Below are positions 32,175 to 42,100 of a DNA stretch of 42,896 nucleotides, in pieces. Each line of letters opens with the position of its first letter. Position 1 is the first letter of the stretch. The notes under the pieces are model-generated. The model did not search any database and was not told the DNA's origin. It was given only the letters and a program-made list of their open reading frames with translations. Origin of the DNA: Thoreauomyces humboldtii (Eukaryota; Chytridiomycota; Chytridiomycetes; Spizellomycetales; Powellomycetaceae); contig JADGJA010000100.1 of the NCBI GenBank assembly GCA_027596035.1, positions 1-42,896 on the forward strand, in the 5' to 3' direction. The position numbers and the translations under genes are program-made.

Positions 32175-33044
32175 CTACAGTGCAACGGCCGCAGCCACGC
32201 CTGCCAACACCGCGATAAGAGATCCGCCCGCAGACGAGGAAGCACCCGACTTGGCAGAAGGGGAGTTGGTAGCGGTTGATCCGGCCGCAGAAGAGGCAGC
32301 GGCCGCGCCGGTGGCAGAAGCTCTTACGGCTGACGAAACCGCAGCAGCGGTGCTCGCAGCTGCAGCGGGGGCCACGGGGATAGTCGTGGTGCCGTTCAAC
32401 GCAGGCAGGGGAAGGTCGGCGTTGCCCGCGGCGAGGGTGCAGATGCTACTTGCAGGCTGCCCTTGGTATCCGGTGCCCGTGCAGGTAGATGTCACCTGCA
32501 AGACCTTGGCCGTGGGACAGGATGTGCACTGGTCGTCATCGCACCACTGGACGACTCCACCGCCAGAGTTGCACGCCGCTTTGAAGTAGTTCCCGGGCTC
32601 CATGACGTGACAGTTTCCATCGGCGGCAAAGGTCAACTGGGTGATCGAGGTGGTTCCCGCGCCCGTTCCGCAGGTCGCTGCATTGTAAGCGTTGATGGTC
32701 AAATAGTTGGCCCCAGGAATGACTGAGCCCTGGCCAGCGGGAGGGAAGTAGGCAGCGTCCGAGACTGCAGAGTCTGTAGCCACAATATCGCAGCCGGTGC
32801 CTTCGCTGGAGGGCACGCGTGCATCTGTGGATTTTGCCTCGCACACAGCGTTGATGGCGGGAAGATTAGTGGAGACGCAGGGGGTGGTGGGCGCGAAGAC
32901 ATGCTCTTGATATTGGACGTTCTGAGCGCAAGCTGTGTCGGTATAATAAACTCTCCGCGACCAGGAACCCTGAGCGGCAGCGAGAGGCAGGACGGTCAGG
33001 GAGAAGGCAAGGAGCGCTGACGGTGGGACAGCGGAGAAGAGCAT
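32175..33044 (-). CDS. Secreted, probably GPI-anchored, cysteine-containing surface protein
   Basis: One exon of 289 aa starts at the ATG at 33044. Residues 1-25 are a signal peptide (LLAFSLTVLPLAAAQG). The mature domain (~26-200) has about twelve cysteines, including CDDDQCTSC. A low-complexity Ala/Ser-rich linker follows, ending in GGSLIAVLAGVAAAVAL, a typical GPI-attachment hydrophobic tail after small residues. I do not recognise the globular domain. A cell-wall or plasma-membrane surface location is likely. The 5' leader just upstream carries a five-nucleotide tandem repeat. Confidence 0.82.
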   Translation of the reverse strand: MLFSAVPPSALLAFSLTVLPLAAAQGSWSRRVYYTDTACAQNVQYQEHVFAPTTPCVSTNLPAINAVCEAKSTDARVPSSEGTGCDIVATDSAVSDAAYFPPAGQGSVIPGANYLTINAYNAATCGTGAGTTSITQLTFAADGNCHVMEPGNYFKAACNSGGGVVQWCDDDQCTSCPTAKVLQVTSTCTGTGYQGQPASSICTLAAGNADLPLPALNGTTTIPVAPAAAASTAAAVSSAVRASATGAAAASSAAGSTATNSPSAKSGASSSAGGSLIAVLAGVAAAVAL

Positions 33045-33050
33045 GTTGAC

Positions 33051-33080
33051 ACGAGTTGAGACGAGACGAGACGAGACGAA
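33051..33080. repeat. (ACGAG)n tandem repeat in a 5' leader
   Basis: About four ACGAG/ACGAA units lie within 40 bp upstream of the start codon of the GPI-type protein gene. Confidence 0.75.
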
Positions 33081-33281
33081 TTCAGTACGAGGTCGGTGCC
33101 GTTTGACTTTTACCGGTGATGCAGCTTGGACCTGCCTTGTGCAAAGGGGAAAATGTGGCGGCTTTGTGGCGGCGGTGGCTTCCAGCTTACCGGGTACCCG
33201 GTACCGGTGGCACATACAGTCATGCAACATGAGTGCGTTGCATCTCCCAGGCGATCTCCAGGCATCTTCGCGAACGTCAGC

Positions 33282-34100
33282 ATGTCAGAAACCGGTACTC
33301 CTGCTCAGCTTCTATTAGCCGAACACGCTGAAGCCTATCGTCTGGCAACTCAGCATCCGTTCCTTCACCATGTTGTGAGTGTTCTTTCGTGTCGTTTGCG
33401 AGGGAGGGGGCTCGCTCATTCCGGTGTGGACCCCCACAATCACAGGCCAACAATAATGCCGACAAAGCGTTCGAACGGTGGCTCACTCAGGAACTCCATT
33501 TCATCATCGGCTACATTCGCTTTCTGACTACCGTACTATCTCGAGTTTCCGCTGAAGCTCCTGCTGGCGAGGCAGAAGGAATCATCAAGGGCCTTCTGGC
33601 TACCATCGAAGGGATGACCAAGGAGGCCCAGTTCTTCTTAGAGCGCGGTTCCGCCATGGCAATCACCTTTGGCTACACGGACGACACCATGAACGCTGTC
33701 ACCCGTCGGTACCTTGCCTTCTTGACCGGCGTCGCAGAAGATTCCTCCTGGGCCGAGACGCTCGTCACGATGTGGATTGTCGAGAAGGTCTACCTCGATT
33801 CATGGACGTATGCCGCAGAAATCCAACCGCTAAGTTTACCGAACAAGTACGAGAGGTTCATCAAGCACTGGGCGAACGCGGAGTTTGCAGCGTTGGTCAG
33901 TTGGCTGGAGGGTTTGGCATGTCAGGCCGCACCTAAGGTGTCGCCAGAGGTAAATGATGTGTTCAAAACCGTGCTCACGGTATGCTCAGGAAACTCAACG
34001 GTCTTGAGACGGCAAGCTCACCTTCCCTTACCTCCATCAGCTGGAGCTGGAGTTTTGGGACGCTGCATTGAGCGAGGGCAACGACGAGGCTTCAAGATGA
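33282..34100 (+). CDS. TenA/THI-4 family protein (aminopyrimidine aminohydrolase-like)
   Basis: Three exons, 33282-33374, 33446-33979 and 34041-34100, give 228 aa. The pattern is that of the all-helical TenA family: ATQHPFLHHV near the N-terminus, FERWLTQELHFIIGYIRFL, EAQFFLERG, RYLAFLTGVAEDSSWAETLV, and ELEFWDAAL at the end with the conserved acidic residue. TenA enzymes salvage degraded thiamine by hydrolysing aminopyrimidines. Some fungal members have diverged active sites, so the activity is inferred. The nucleophile Cys is not certain. It is divergent from the GPI-type protein gene (237 bp between ATGs). Confidence 0.85.
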
Positions 34101-34227
34101 CTCATGGTTGAGCCAATCTGATCTCGCTCACGCGTAGCCTTTTTCGCTACATTCGCATTTTGGTTCTGTACGGTATAGACAAGGAATCGTATGTCCCATC
34201 CATCGTAGCGCTTCAGTTTTCCACCCA

Positions 34228-36631
34228 TCAAATAGCTAGGACCGTAATCACAACAGCGACAGCGGCGATCGTAGCGAACCAGCCTGCCCCCTTTCCAACC
34301 TCCTGGGCACCGCTCATTTCCAGTCCGCCTGTCACGCCGCTCGTCTTCTTGGCTCCTGCTCCGCTGGTGGTCGTGGTGCTGCCCGAAGATCCGTCGTTCC
34401 ATGACCATGCCCAAGTGATGTCACCGATCGCAAAGTATTCACTGAACCCTCCGATTCGAGATGTGACCCCGTTGATGTTTACGTCACCATGGATGTAAAG
34501 CTGATAGTCCGTAGAAGCCTGGTCCTGAGGGAAGTAGAGCAGCGTCGAGGTATTGATCGCGAGGTTGGTGGTCGACGAGTCAAGAAGCGTGGGGGTCAGG
34601 GGCCGGAAGAGCTTGTGCGGGACTGTGGGGAAACAGGAAAACGGGGTATCAGTTGAGTTGATGAAAACGGGCGCAGTTCCATGTTCACCATCGCCCTCAC
34701 CAGAGTTGCGATACAGATCGACCGTCCAACCGTTCACTGCCACTGCACCAGTCCAGTTCCATCCGACCTGCACGATTCCATCCGATCCCCAGTTCCTGGT
34801 TGGGATGACGACGCTCAAGTTCCCTGCCTGATAAGCCTCTTCCCGAACAACGACAATGACATTGGAGATTCCGGAAATGGGGTCAGCTGTATCGACGACG
34901 GTCTGACCGCTGGGCCAACCCCATGCACGGAGAAAGTAAAGTCCAGTGCTAAGTCCGGACGTGTCGATGGAGATGGTGGTGTTGGGTTGCAGACTTGTCG
35001 ACAGCGTCTGACCGAGGGAGATCGGGGCTCCGAGCTCGGTGCTGTAGAGCTCGAGGGTCCAGGACGGAGGACGGACCGCTCGGGTGAGATCGAACGTGAA
35101 GGAAGCTGATGCGCTCGTTCCGACGAACCTGGAAACGAAGGGGGAACTCCGTTGAGTTTCCACAATTCCGGTGAGGGTAAGATACGGATTTTTCCTCACC
35201 AAGGTGAACCGGTCTTGAAGATGACACCGGAATCTTCGGTCGCAGGGGCAGCGGTAACCGCGAACAGGCTACTATAAAACCCCGTGCCTCTAAAACGCAC
35301 GTCCACCTGGAAGGCAACAGCTGGCGCGGGGTCACTCGAACCCCCGCTGACCCTGAGATAGTAGTGTGCACTGGTCCACAGACTTGCCGGAACTTCCCAT
35401 GTGGTTGTCACGATGCAAGGGGTTTGCGCACAGGCTGGAACGTCCGTCGTAATAGTGTATGACTCGGGCCAGTCGATGCTGAGGAGATCGATGCGAAGAT
35501 AGGGTGCGATCGCGGTGGAGAGGTTGAACGATATTGTTTGAATGCGTCCAGTGATAAGGGGAGACGGCGTGGGCTGGGTGTACGGTTGCGCCGGGAACAG
35601 AAAGTCGCCTACGATGGAGAGAAGAGACTTGCCTTTAACGACGTGCGGCTTCGACTGACAGACAAGCCCAACACTACCATACCGACTGAGGTGTCGATAA
35701 TCTGAAAACAATCCGAGTCTGGAATGTGATGCAGCACACTGGTGTCCGATGCTGTCGGCCCCGAAATCTTGAAGACAAACGTGGGTCCAATTGGCAAGGT
35801 GGATGGGAAGGAGACATTGTACGTATATGCGCCTGAGGAGGTGGTAGTGGGAGCTGCATTCGCCAAAAGGCTAGTCACAAAAACTGGATTGCTCTTATCT
35901 CCCTTAAAGAATGAATCTGTCAGCTACTTGATTTACGCATCCAAGAACGATCCTCTTCTCACTTGAACGGTATAAAGATCGATATTCACACTGGCGAGAG
36001 CAATGGCTGTCCAAAAGTCCACTTCACGCTGGTTTGGTTGCAGAAGGGAAGTGTAAAGAAGAAGCGTCGCATTAGCGCGAGATTTCAAGATAGCAACCAA
36101 GGAGCTCATTGTCGACCATACCCATGATCCTCTCGCAACCTGAACTCCTGCTCCAGGGGATATGAACTGGTCCACGAGTGGATTCGAAGGCGTCGGTACA
36201 GGTGCCGAGGAAGTGATGGTCGCCGTGCTGACGACGTTGGTGGAGCCGACAGTGGCAGTGGCTTCGATGTACGTTGCCGGAGCCACCATAGAGGTGGAGC
36301 CATAGTCCATTGTCGAGGCTACTACAGTGGAGAAGTAATCCATCGTCGAAGCTACCACGGTAGAGCCGAAAAAAATTGTCGAGCTCACATCGGTGGTCGA
36401 GCCGACGTCTTGCGTCGTCGCAAAGTCGGTCGTCGAAAACACATCATTATTGATAGGTGCACGCTTGCGACGGTGGACTGTCTTCTCGGTCGAGAAATAG
36501 AAGTACGCCAAGAACCCTACTAGCAATAGGGCCGTTGCGCGGAAGGTATTAAGAAACATGCTTTTGGACGCTTTTCGATTGAACAGCCAACAAGGAAAAG
36601 AGTGATGGATTTGCGCTTTTGAGGAAAACAT
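34228..36631 (-). CDS. Large Ser/Thr-rich surface protein with repeated beta-sandwich-like modules (Kre9/Knh1-like?)
   Basis: Four exons, 36631-35937, 35870-35683, 35608-35200 and 35128-34228, give ~730 aa. An alternative ATG at 36559 would remove 24 residues. An N-terminal hydrophobic segment (TALLLVGFLAYFYF) is followed by KTVHRRKR, consistent with a signal anchor or signal peptide. A Ser/Thr/Val repeat (VVASTMDY twice) follows. Then come at least three similar units of ~150-200 residues with a hydrophobic beta pattern, each pairing a LxxDLLS/LELYS-like strand with WxxP...YYLRV or YFLRAWG. That pattern resembles Ser/Thr-rich GPI proteins with Kre9/Knh1-like domains, but the match is weak. 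The end, GWFATIAAVAVVITVLAI, is a GPI-type tail. The first splice is the least certain junction. Confidence 0.68.
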
Positions 36632-36821
36632 TCAATGGCAACGAAGAAGGTAGACCCGCAAGGCCAGTCCCCGACGAACACGAGTGATGTAAGTGAGCAA
36701 ATGCGCCCTCATTGACCCTCTCAAGACTAAAAATACTGATGAATGGACTTTGCGGATATGGGTGCGGTCCCGCATCAGGTCGACTGCAACTTGAGGGGGG
36801 TGGGCAGCGGAGTTCACATTG

Positions 36822-37770
36822 ATGTCAACGTCATATCACCGCCCTTTTTGTCCAGACGGACCGGACAGTCGTGAGCTTCGAATCAAACCTTCTCACTTTT
36901 CCCCGCGCACACGCGTGCCCAAGCGAAAAACACATTTGCGCACTGCTCACCGAATATACCAGCGAGATACCAGTCTTCCCTCTCGAGGTGCTTCTCAGGA
37001 TCCTCGAGTCCCCATACATCCGGCAGGCTCTCATGAACTTCCCAGGATCCAAAGTCCCCAGGCGATCCAATAAGGACCAGAGTGTAAGGAGGATTACTTC
37101 TCCGCTCATCAGGCATGCGCACCTGTCTGTATGTGTACACCTCTGCAAGTGTCTGCATGCGCTTCTAAATCCACGCGTTTACCGATCCATCAGCATCATT
37201 TCGACCAGAAAAGCATCCGCGCCACAGCTCCTCCGTACCCTGACTCGAAACCCATTTCTTGGGAGACATGTCCGCGTGGCGGAGGTCCGTACAAGTCATA
37301 TGCATGTGACACCAAGAAAAGAGCAACTCAAACGCATCTGTCGCGCTTGTCCGCTGGTCGAAGAGTTCCATCACGTTCTGCCGCAGACACAGAAAGAAAG
37401 ACAGGATCCAGCACTTTTCATAGCCAAGATCCTCTCTTACCGCAACTGTTACTCGAATTCTCTCATGAACGATGCGCTGCTCGAGAGACTCATGCACCAC
37501 TGACCAAGGCTCCGCATACTCTCGGTCGCACATGCATTTCTGTTGAGCGGCACTGCCCTGGCAAGAGCTTCAGCCAGATTACCGAACCTACGCGAGCTGG
37601 ATCTGAGCTGGACCTTGGTCTCCGACACGACCGTCATGGGCCTAGTGGCAGAGCTCCCGAAGCTTACGAAGTTGGCGCTGTCGCACGTCTGCGTCAACGA
37701 TACTACTCTCGAGTATATAAAGGGAGAGCTTCTGCGTCGCGCTCGGGACGGCAGATCTGACCCTGACTGA
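36822..37770 (+). pseudogene. F-box/leucine-rich-repeat gene interrupted by one in-frame stop
   Basis: Exons inferred: 36822-36870, 36974-37083 and 37150-37770. An F-box-like start (LFPLEVLLRILE) continues after the intron with LLNPRVYRSISII and LLRTLTRNPFLGRHVRV, the usual basidiomycete-style F-box layout. A TGA at 37501-37503 then interrupts the frame. The same frame continues for ~90 codons with PRLRILSV, LPNLRELDLSWT and LPKLTKLALSHV, clear leucine-rich repeats. I found no intron that removes the TGA and keeps the frame. The gene is either a nonsense allele or pseudogene, or a sequence error. F-box/LRR proteins select substrates for SCF ubiquitin ligases. Confidence 0.7.
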
Positions 37771-38327
37771 CTGCCCAGAAATACCAGAGCAGTTTGTTTG
37801 CAGTTCAAATGAGAATCACAATCCCGTGCAGTGTACCGGCTAGTGGGCATTCCGAACAGGGATATTTCATTTGGGGTTCTGCTCATTGATGTCAACTCCG
37901 CCGACGCAAAGGCGACTGGGTAGTTTTTTCTTCAAACATGTATCTCCATGCCAAGAAGGTCTGTGCTTTCTGTCGAGGAAGGAAAGGATCTGCCCTGCCC
38001 GGCAGCTTGCATATGAACTTCCCTGTCAGTACTTGTGATGGTTTATCCTACTGCTATGGATCCAGTCACAAAAGAACTTCTATTGTACCTCTCGAGTCAT
38101 TTACATCCTCCTTCCTCGAACAGTCCTTCGCAAGTTCGCGGCGAGGGCTGGGGGGCGAGGGCCTTTTGAGCCCTTTGAGGCCGGCGGAAACATGAGCTGC
38201 CGAATGACTCACCCTGCCTCGTGCTGCCTTCGCAAGTCTCACCCGGACCGGGCGAGACCTGTCACTTCCGCAAGGTTGAAGAATCCTGAATCGAAAGTTC
38301 AAGCAAACAATACAGCGGAAACGAAAG
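37771..38327. other. Intergenic region upstream of the coiled-coil paralogue pair
   Basis: No gene is seen. TGACTCA, an AP-1/Gcn4-type site, lies at 38205-38211, 117 bp before the next ATG. Confidence 0.5.
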
Positions 38328-39056
38328 ATGGTCTACACCCAGGCAAGATACAGGTACGGCCAGGCATTCACTCTCAATGCAAGGAGGATACCATTGCCTA
38401 AGCTGTCACTACGTCAAAGCTCTAGTCGACGACCCCGTTCGCGAATCCCCACTCCGGGGTTCTACGCCCGATCGCACCCACGAGACATGCCGCTCCCCAT
38501 ATCGGCTACCTGGAGTCCCGCGCAGGAATCCACGCCAAGATTCGAAGACTATTCGGACGGCGTACTCTCCCCATCGTTCCATGGACCCCATGACCTCACC
38601 TATGTGCAGCATCCAGCAACCGGCAAGGTGCCCCTCGAGGAAGCCCTGAACGTCGTCTTCGGAGAAGATCGAGCGGCTGCCATTGAGTATCGAGCCTTGA
38701 AGGGCCAGATCCTTGCACACGATGAACTTGTTGCCCAGGTCCAAACTTATTTTGACAGCTACCACGAGGACTCATCGTCCACCATCCACCACCACCACCA
38801 GACCACTACTGAATCCACGCCGCCCGACGAATGGGTGCGCTGGATGAAATGGCTAAAGGAAGATGGCGCCGCGCTCAAGGCGCAGAGAAAACAGATGGAG
38901 GACGGATCTCAGGAGCATGCACGACGCAAGGCCGAGGAGCAGATCGAAGAGATGCGAAGGGAGCGATGCGAGTTGGAGGAACGGTTCGAGACCGAAAGAC
39001 GAGAGATGGCGGGAGCGGTGAAGAAGCTAACCCAAAGGATTTGCAAAGGGGCCTAG
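38328..39056 (+). CDS. Coiled-coil protein of unknown function, paralogue 1
   Basis: No known family recognised. The frame from the ATG at 38328 is open to 39056 (242 aa). A 66-nt in-frame intron at 38354-38419 (gtacgg...caaag) is plausible and would leave 220 aa. The middle holds VPLEEALNVVFGEDRAAAIE and VAQVQTYFD. The C-terminal ~75 residues are a strongly charged coiled coil (RKAEEQIEEMRRERCELEER) ending KKLTQRICKGA. The next gene has the same layout, so the two are tandem paralogues. Confidence 0.65.
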   Translation: MVYTQARYRYGQAFTLNARRIPLPKLSLRQSSSRRPRSRIPTPGFYARSHPRDMPLPISATWSPAQESTPRFEDYSDGVLSPSFHGPHDLTYVQHPATGKVPLEEALNVVFGEDRAAAIEYRALKGQILAHDELVAQVQTYFDSYHEDSSSTIHHHHQTTTESTPPDEWVRWMKWLKEDGAALKAQRKQMEDGSQEHARRKAEEQIEEMRRERCELEERFETERREMAGAVKKLTQRICKGA

Positions 39057-39390
39057 GCACTTAGTGGAGGGTGGGATGCATCAGCGTGCTGAGTATGAGC
39101 GATAGTTGCAATTGATGTCCCTTCCTGCGAGGCGGTAATTCAACCCATGTTATCAGATTCAAACTTTCCTACGTCATGAGTGCATGTCATGGTTCCAGTG
39201 ATCTCGGGCTTGCCTGTCTTGAGCCTGTCTGTCTCAGACTTGCCTCTTGGAAACCGGGGTTGACGCCGCTCGGGAGTCTTCAAAAGCAAATCCCAAATAA
39301 CTTCGCCCCCAACACGTCAAAGAAGCCAAACGTCCGAGACGCTCGATCTACGTTTGAGTGCTACTCTTTTTCTATACCGCGAAGCTAAAC
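39057..39390. other. Spacer between the two coiled-coil paralogues
   Basis: It contains the 3' flank and promoter of the paralogue pair. There is a short tandem of ttgcctgtcttgagcctgtc character at about 39210-39235. No gene is seen. Confidence 0.5.
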
Positions 39391-39901
39391 ATGCCCGTTT
39401 GGACCCACACCAAGACCCCTGCAACCCCTTGCGAGGTTTGCTCAAGTACCCAGGGAGCCTGGCAGTGGCTTTACGGTGAACAACAGCGAAGCACCCTCGA
39501 CACGGCGCTCGACCTCGTGTTCGGTCAAGGCCGCGACAGCGTGACTGCCGTTCAAGCGCTCTTTGCCGAGACAGAGTCTCTTCAACGCCTCTCCCAGCAA
39601 GTTCTCGATCACGGTAGCAACTACAAACACGCTAACCGCGCGGCGCAAGCAAATAGGATCACGGACCAGGAACTTTGCGGCGGCTGGAGCCAGCTTCTGC
39701 AAGGTCTCGAATTGGAGAAAGCGAGATTGGAGCGACGCAAAACGGATCTGGAGGGCAGTTGTGAAAGAAGCGCAAGATTGAGGGGCAGAGTGGAAGGTCG
39801 TGGGTCTGATGGAAGAGAAAGATAGGCTCAGCAAGGAACTGGAGGAGCTGAAAGACAGAATTAGCAAGGGCGCCGAAGCGCTGAACGGGAACAAAAACTG
39901 A
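39391..39901 (+). pseudogene. Coiled-coil paralogue 2, disrupted by a frameshift and a stop
   Basis: From the ATG at 39391 the frame codes LDTALDLVFGQGRDSVTAVQ, which aligns with LEEALNVVFGEDRAAAIEYR of the upstream gene, and goes into a coiled coil (LEKARLERRKTDLE). The homologous coiled coil then moves to another frame at the GGG run at 39753-39755 (AVVKEAQD). It meets TGA at 39779-39781 and resumes in that frame (LMEEKDRLSKELEELKDRISKG) until 39901. As written, the first frame ends at 39825 with a Gly/Arg tail. Two independent disruptions make decay more likely than error, but a novel C-terminus cannot be excluded. Confidence 0.6.
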
Positions 39902-40125
39902 AGGGAATGCAATAGCCTCGATGGGTTGCATCTGTGTTCGTAGTTTTCGAAGGCTGCCGAAAAGTTGATGGCTCGTAACGTTGAGGATACAGCAACACAG
40001 CTACTATGCACCAGCTACTGTACACCAGGTCTTGCATCCATAGATATCCATATCCATCTTCAAGATTCCAATTCTAGCCAGGTCCGCGGGGTGATGGGTA
40101 AAGGCGGGATGAAAGTGTAATGCAT

Positions 40126-41649
40126 TCAAATCCCTGTTGGAGAAGCGATGCACGCAGCCGTTCTCGTGATCGTTGTTGTCACCGTGTATGTGGAGCCTGA
40201 GGAAGCTCCTGCCCCATCCGCCGCTGCGTTTCCGCCAGCTCTCCTTTTCCTCTGCACAAGAAGCCGTGAGGGCAAACGACCCAGCGGAAGGCACCCATCA
40301 AAAGCCGGTGGCAGAACGTGAGCGTCGCCAGAGAAAGAGAGTGCGTAGAGTGACCCAAGGATGCGCGCGTTTGAACCCTCTGTCGTAAATCTGAGTGAGA
40401 TCCAGGATCCCACTTCTGAAGGTTCTCTGGTGCTTACCGATGCGGGCTCGAGGCGCTATCACCGTCCCGTACCAATCTAGGTCGCCCATCCGAATTTTAC
40501 GCGCGTCGGGAAAGTTCCAGATCACTTTGCCCGGGAAAGTGAGGGCGCTGGTGTCAGTTCCCGCGAGCAAGACAGAAGAGTCGGCGAGGTCGCCCAGCAC
40601 GTTGATCAGCAGAGTTGTGCCAGGCGTGATTTGCTGGCCGCTTGTGGGGATGGCTAGTATAGCGCATGAGCATGGTATATATCCAAACAGCGCATCATAG
40701 CGTGCTCACCAATCAGCGATGATCCAGACAGCTGCGTCACATCCAAGTTCAAGACCTGCGTCGGCTCATCTCCCCGCAGATTCAGCAACAGTGTCGTTCC
40801 CGCTCCGTCGTCGCCTCTTTGAACACCCACAGTCCTTTCCAAGACCGCCATCCTCCCCGATATCCTCTCCAGTTCCCCCCATGTCTCGTCAAAGTCCAGT
40901 TCCTGCTCTTCCATGGTCTGCATCTTGCATTTTCGCTTGGTCAGCTTTGTTATGACAGAGGGTCCGAGGATCCCCTCCGTGGCCCCGACCCCGACGTTCC
41001 CGTTCTGGATATCCCCGCGGATCATGGTAAGTTGAGATCGGACGGTCAGGGCATATGGGTAGATGTTTGCTGCGAGTAGAGCTGGGCAGAGGATAGGTTG
41101 GGGAAAGATGGCGCGTCCAATCGACCAGTCTGTCAAGTTTGCGGAGCCCCCAACTGCTAAGCGTCCTAACGTTCGTAACGAAGGAAATATCTCAGTGGAC
41201 GGGAATGCCTAGGAAAATGCGACAAAGTACACATATTTGGAGCACTTACCATGTATAGTGCCTCCTTGAGCAGACGCTTCAAAGTCTTCCCTTTTGCGAA
41301 GGTGTCATCAGACAAAAGGCATCCGCATCTTCCGCTCAAACAAATGGCCCCGGCCATACTTCACGAACACCTGAAAGAGCGACGCGGCATGGCCAAAGGA
41401 CGGGTTGGAGCACTCGCTGCTGCTCGATCTTGGCAGCGTTATTTTAACTGTTCTGAATCAGATTTCGAGTCTGAACCATTCGTCGAGGTCAGCGACTTTA
41501 CCGGGAGCGCGTTTGGCTCGCTGGACGTTGGGCTGGTGAATCCATTCACCAGCCACGCCGAGACCTTCGAGTTGGGTTGGAAACACATTGGCTGCGAGGG
41601 CGAAAAGCGTTACGGATAGAGCGGCGACGCTATATAGTGAGTGTGGCAT
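40126..41649 (-). CDS. Secreted choice-of-anchor A (collagen-binding-like) domain protein
   Basis: Six exons with matching phases: 41649-41502, 41447-41360, 41290-41250, 41165-40710, 40653-40438 and 40379-40126, about 400 aa. A signal peptide (LYSVAALSVTLFALAANV) opens the protein. The domain shows the family marks in order: SLFQVFVKEDFEAS (the NVFVFGD strand), GRLAVGGSANLTDWSIG, GDIQNGNVGVGA, DETWGELERISGRMAVL, TTLLINVLGDLADSS, VIWNFPDARKIRM and YGTVIAPRARI followed by GSLYALSFSGDAH. This beta-helical domain occurs in secreted and cell-surface proteins of bacteria and some fungi. Ligand and role are unknown. The C-terminus is Ser/Thr-rich without an obvious GPI tail. The first intron (54 nt) and the third (84 nt) are inferred mainly from phase and homology. 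Confidence 0.78.
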
Positions 41650-42100
41650 GCTTAGTGCTTGTAGGTCTCCACGAGCTTTTGAACCTTGACCTTTGGCAGC
41701 GATGTGCAAACGCGAGCGGAGACTGCGAAAGTGAAAAGACCAGCCACTTTTGCCGGTTCCGCGCTCACGGCGGTACGGGATATCCAATCTGCATTGCGTA
41801 GACTCGCGCCGTTCAAAAAGATGCATGAGACTAACTCTACGTGCCTGGTGCTGAAGGAGATAGGACGCTTGAACGCGATCCTACAGTTTGTGTCCGTTGC
41901 TGACATAGGCAATAGGCGTGATAGCCAACTCGCAGTCAAACAAACAGTAAGATGTTTTGGATACCAGTCTCAGCTTGCCAAGGGTCCAACAATCGGCGGC
42001 TAGAATATTACTGTAGCTTGCTAGCAAAAGATGTTGCTTCGATCAGATTCCTTTCTGACTTCCAACTTTTTATTTCGGCAGAACACTCTTTCGTTTTGTC
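41650..42100. other. Region upstream of the choice-of-anchor A gene, with an unassigned open stretch
   Basis: It contains the promoter of the minus-strand gene. The plus strand is open from 41683 to 42003 and reads like a soluble helical peptide (VRDIQSALRRLAPFKKM, then LVLKEIGRLNAILQFV). No good in-frame start is visible, and an upstream TGA lies at 41680. It may be an exon of an unrecognised gene or chance. Confidence 0.35.

Noticed and set aside
37448..37547. Possible intron removing the TGA of the F-box/LRR gene
   Set aside because: The only candidate pair (gttact to gttgag, 100 nt) leaves the LRR part out of frame and has a poor donor.
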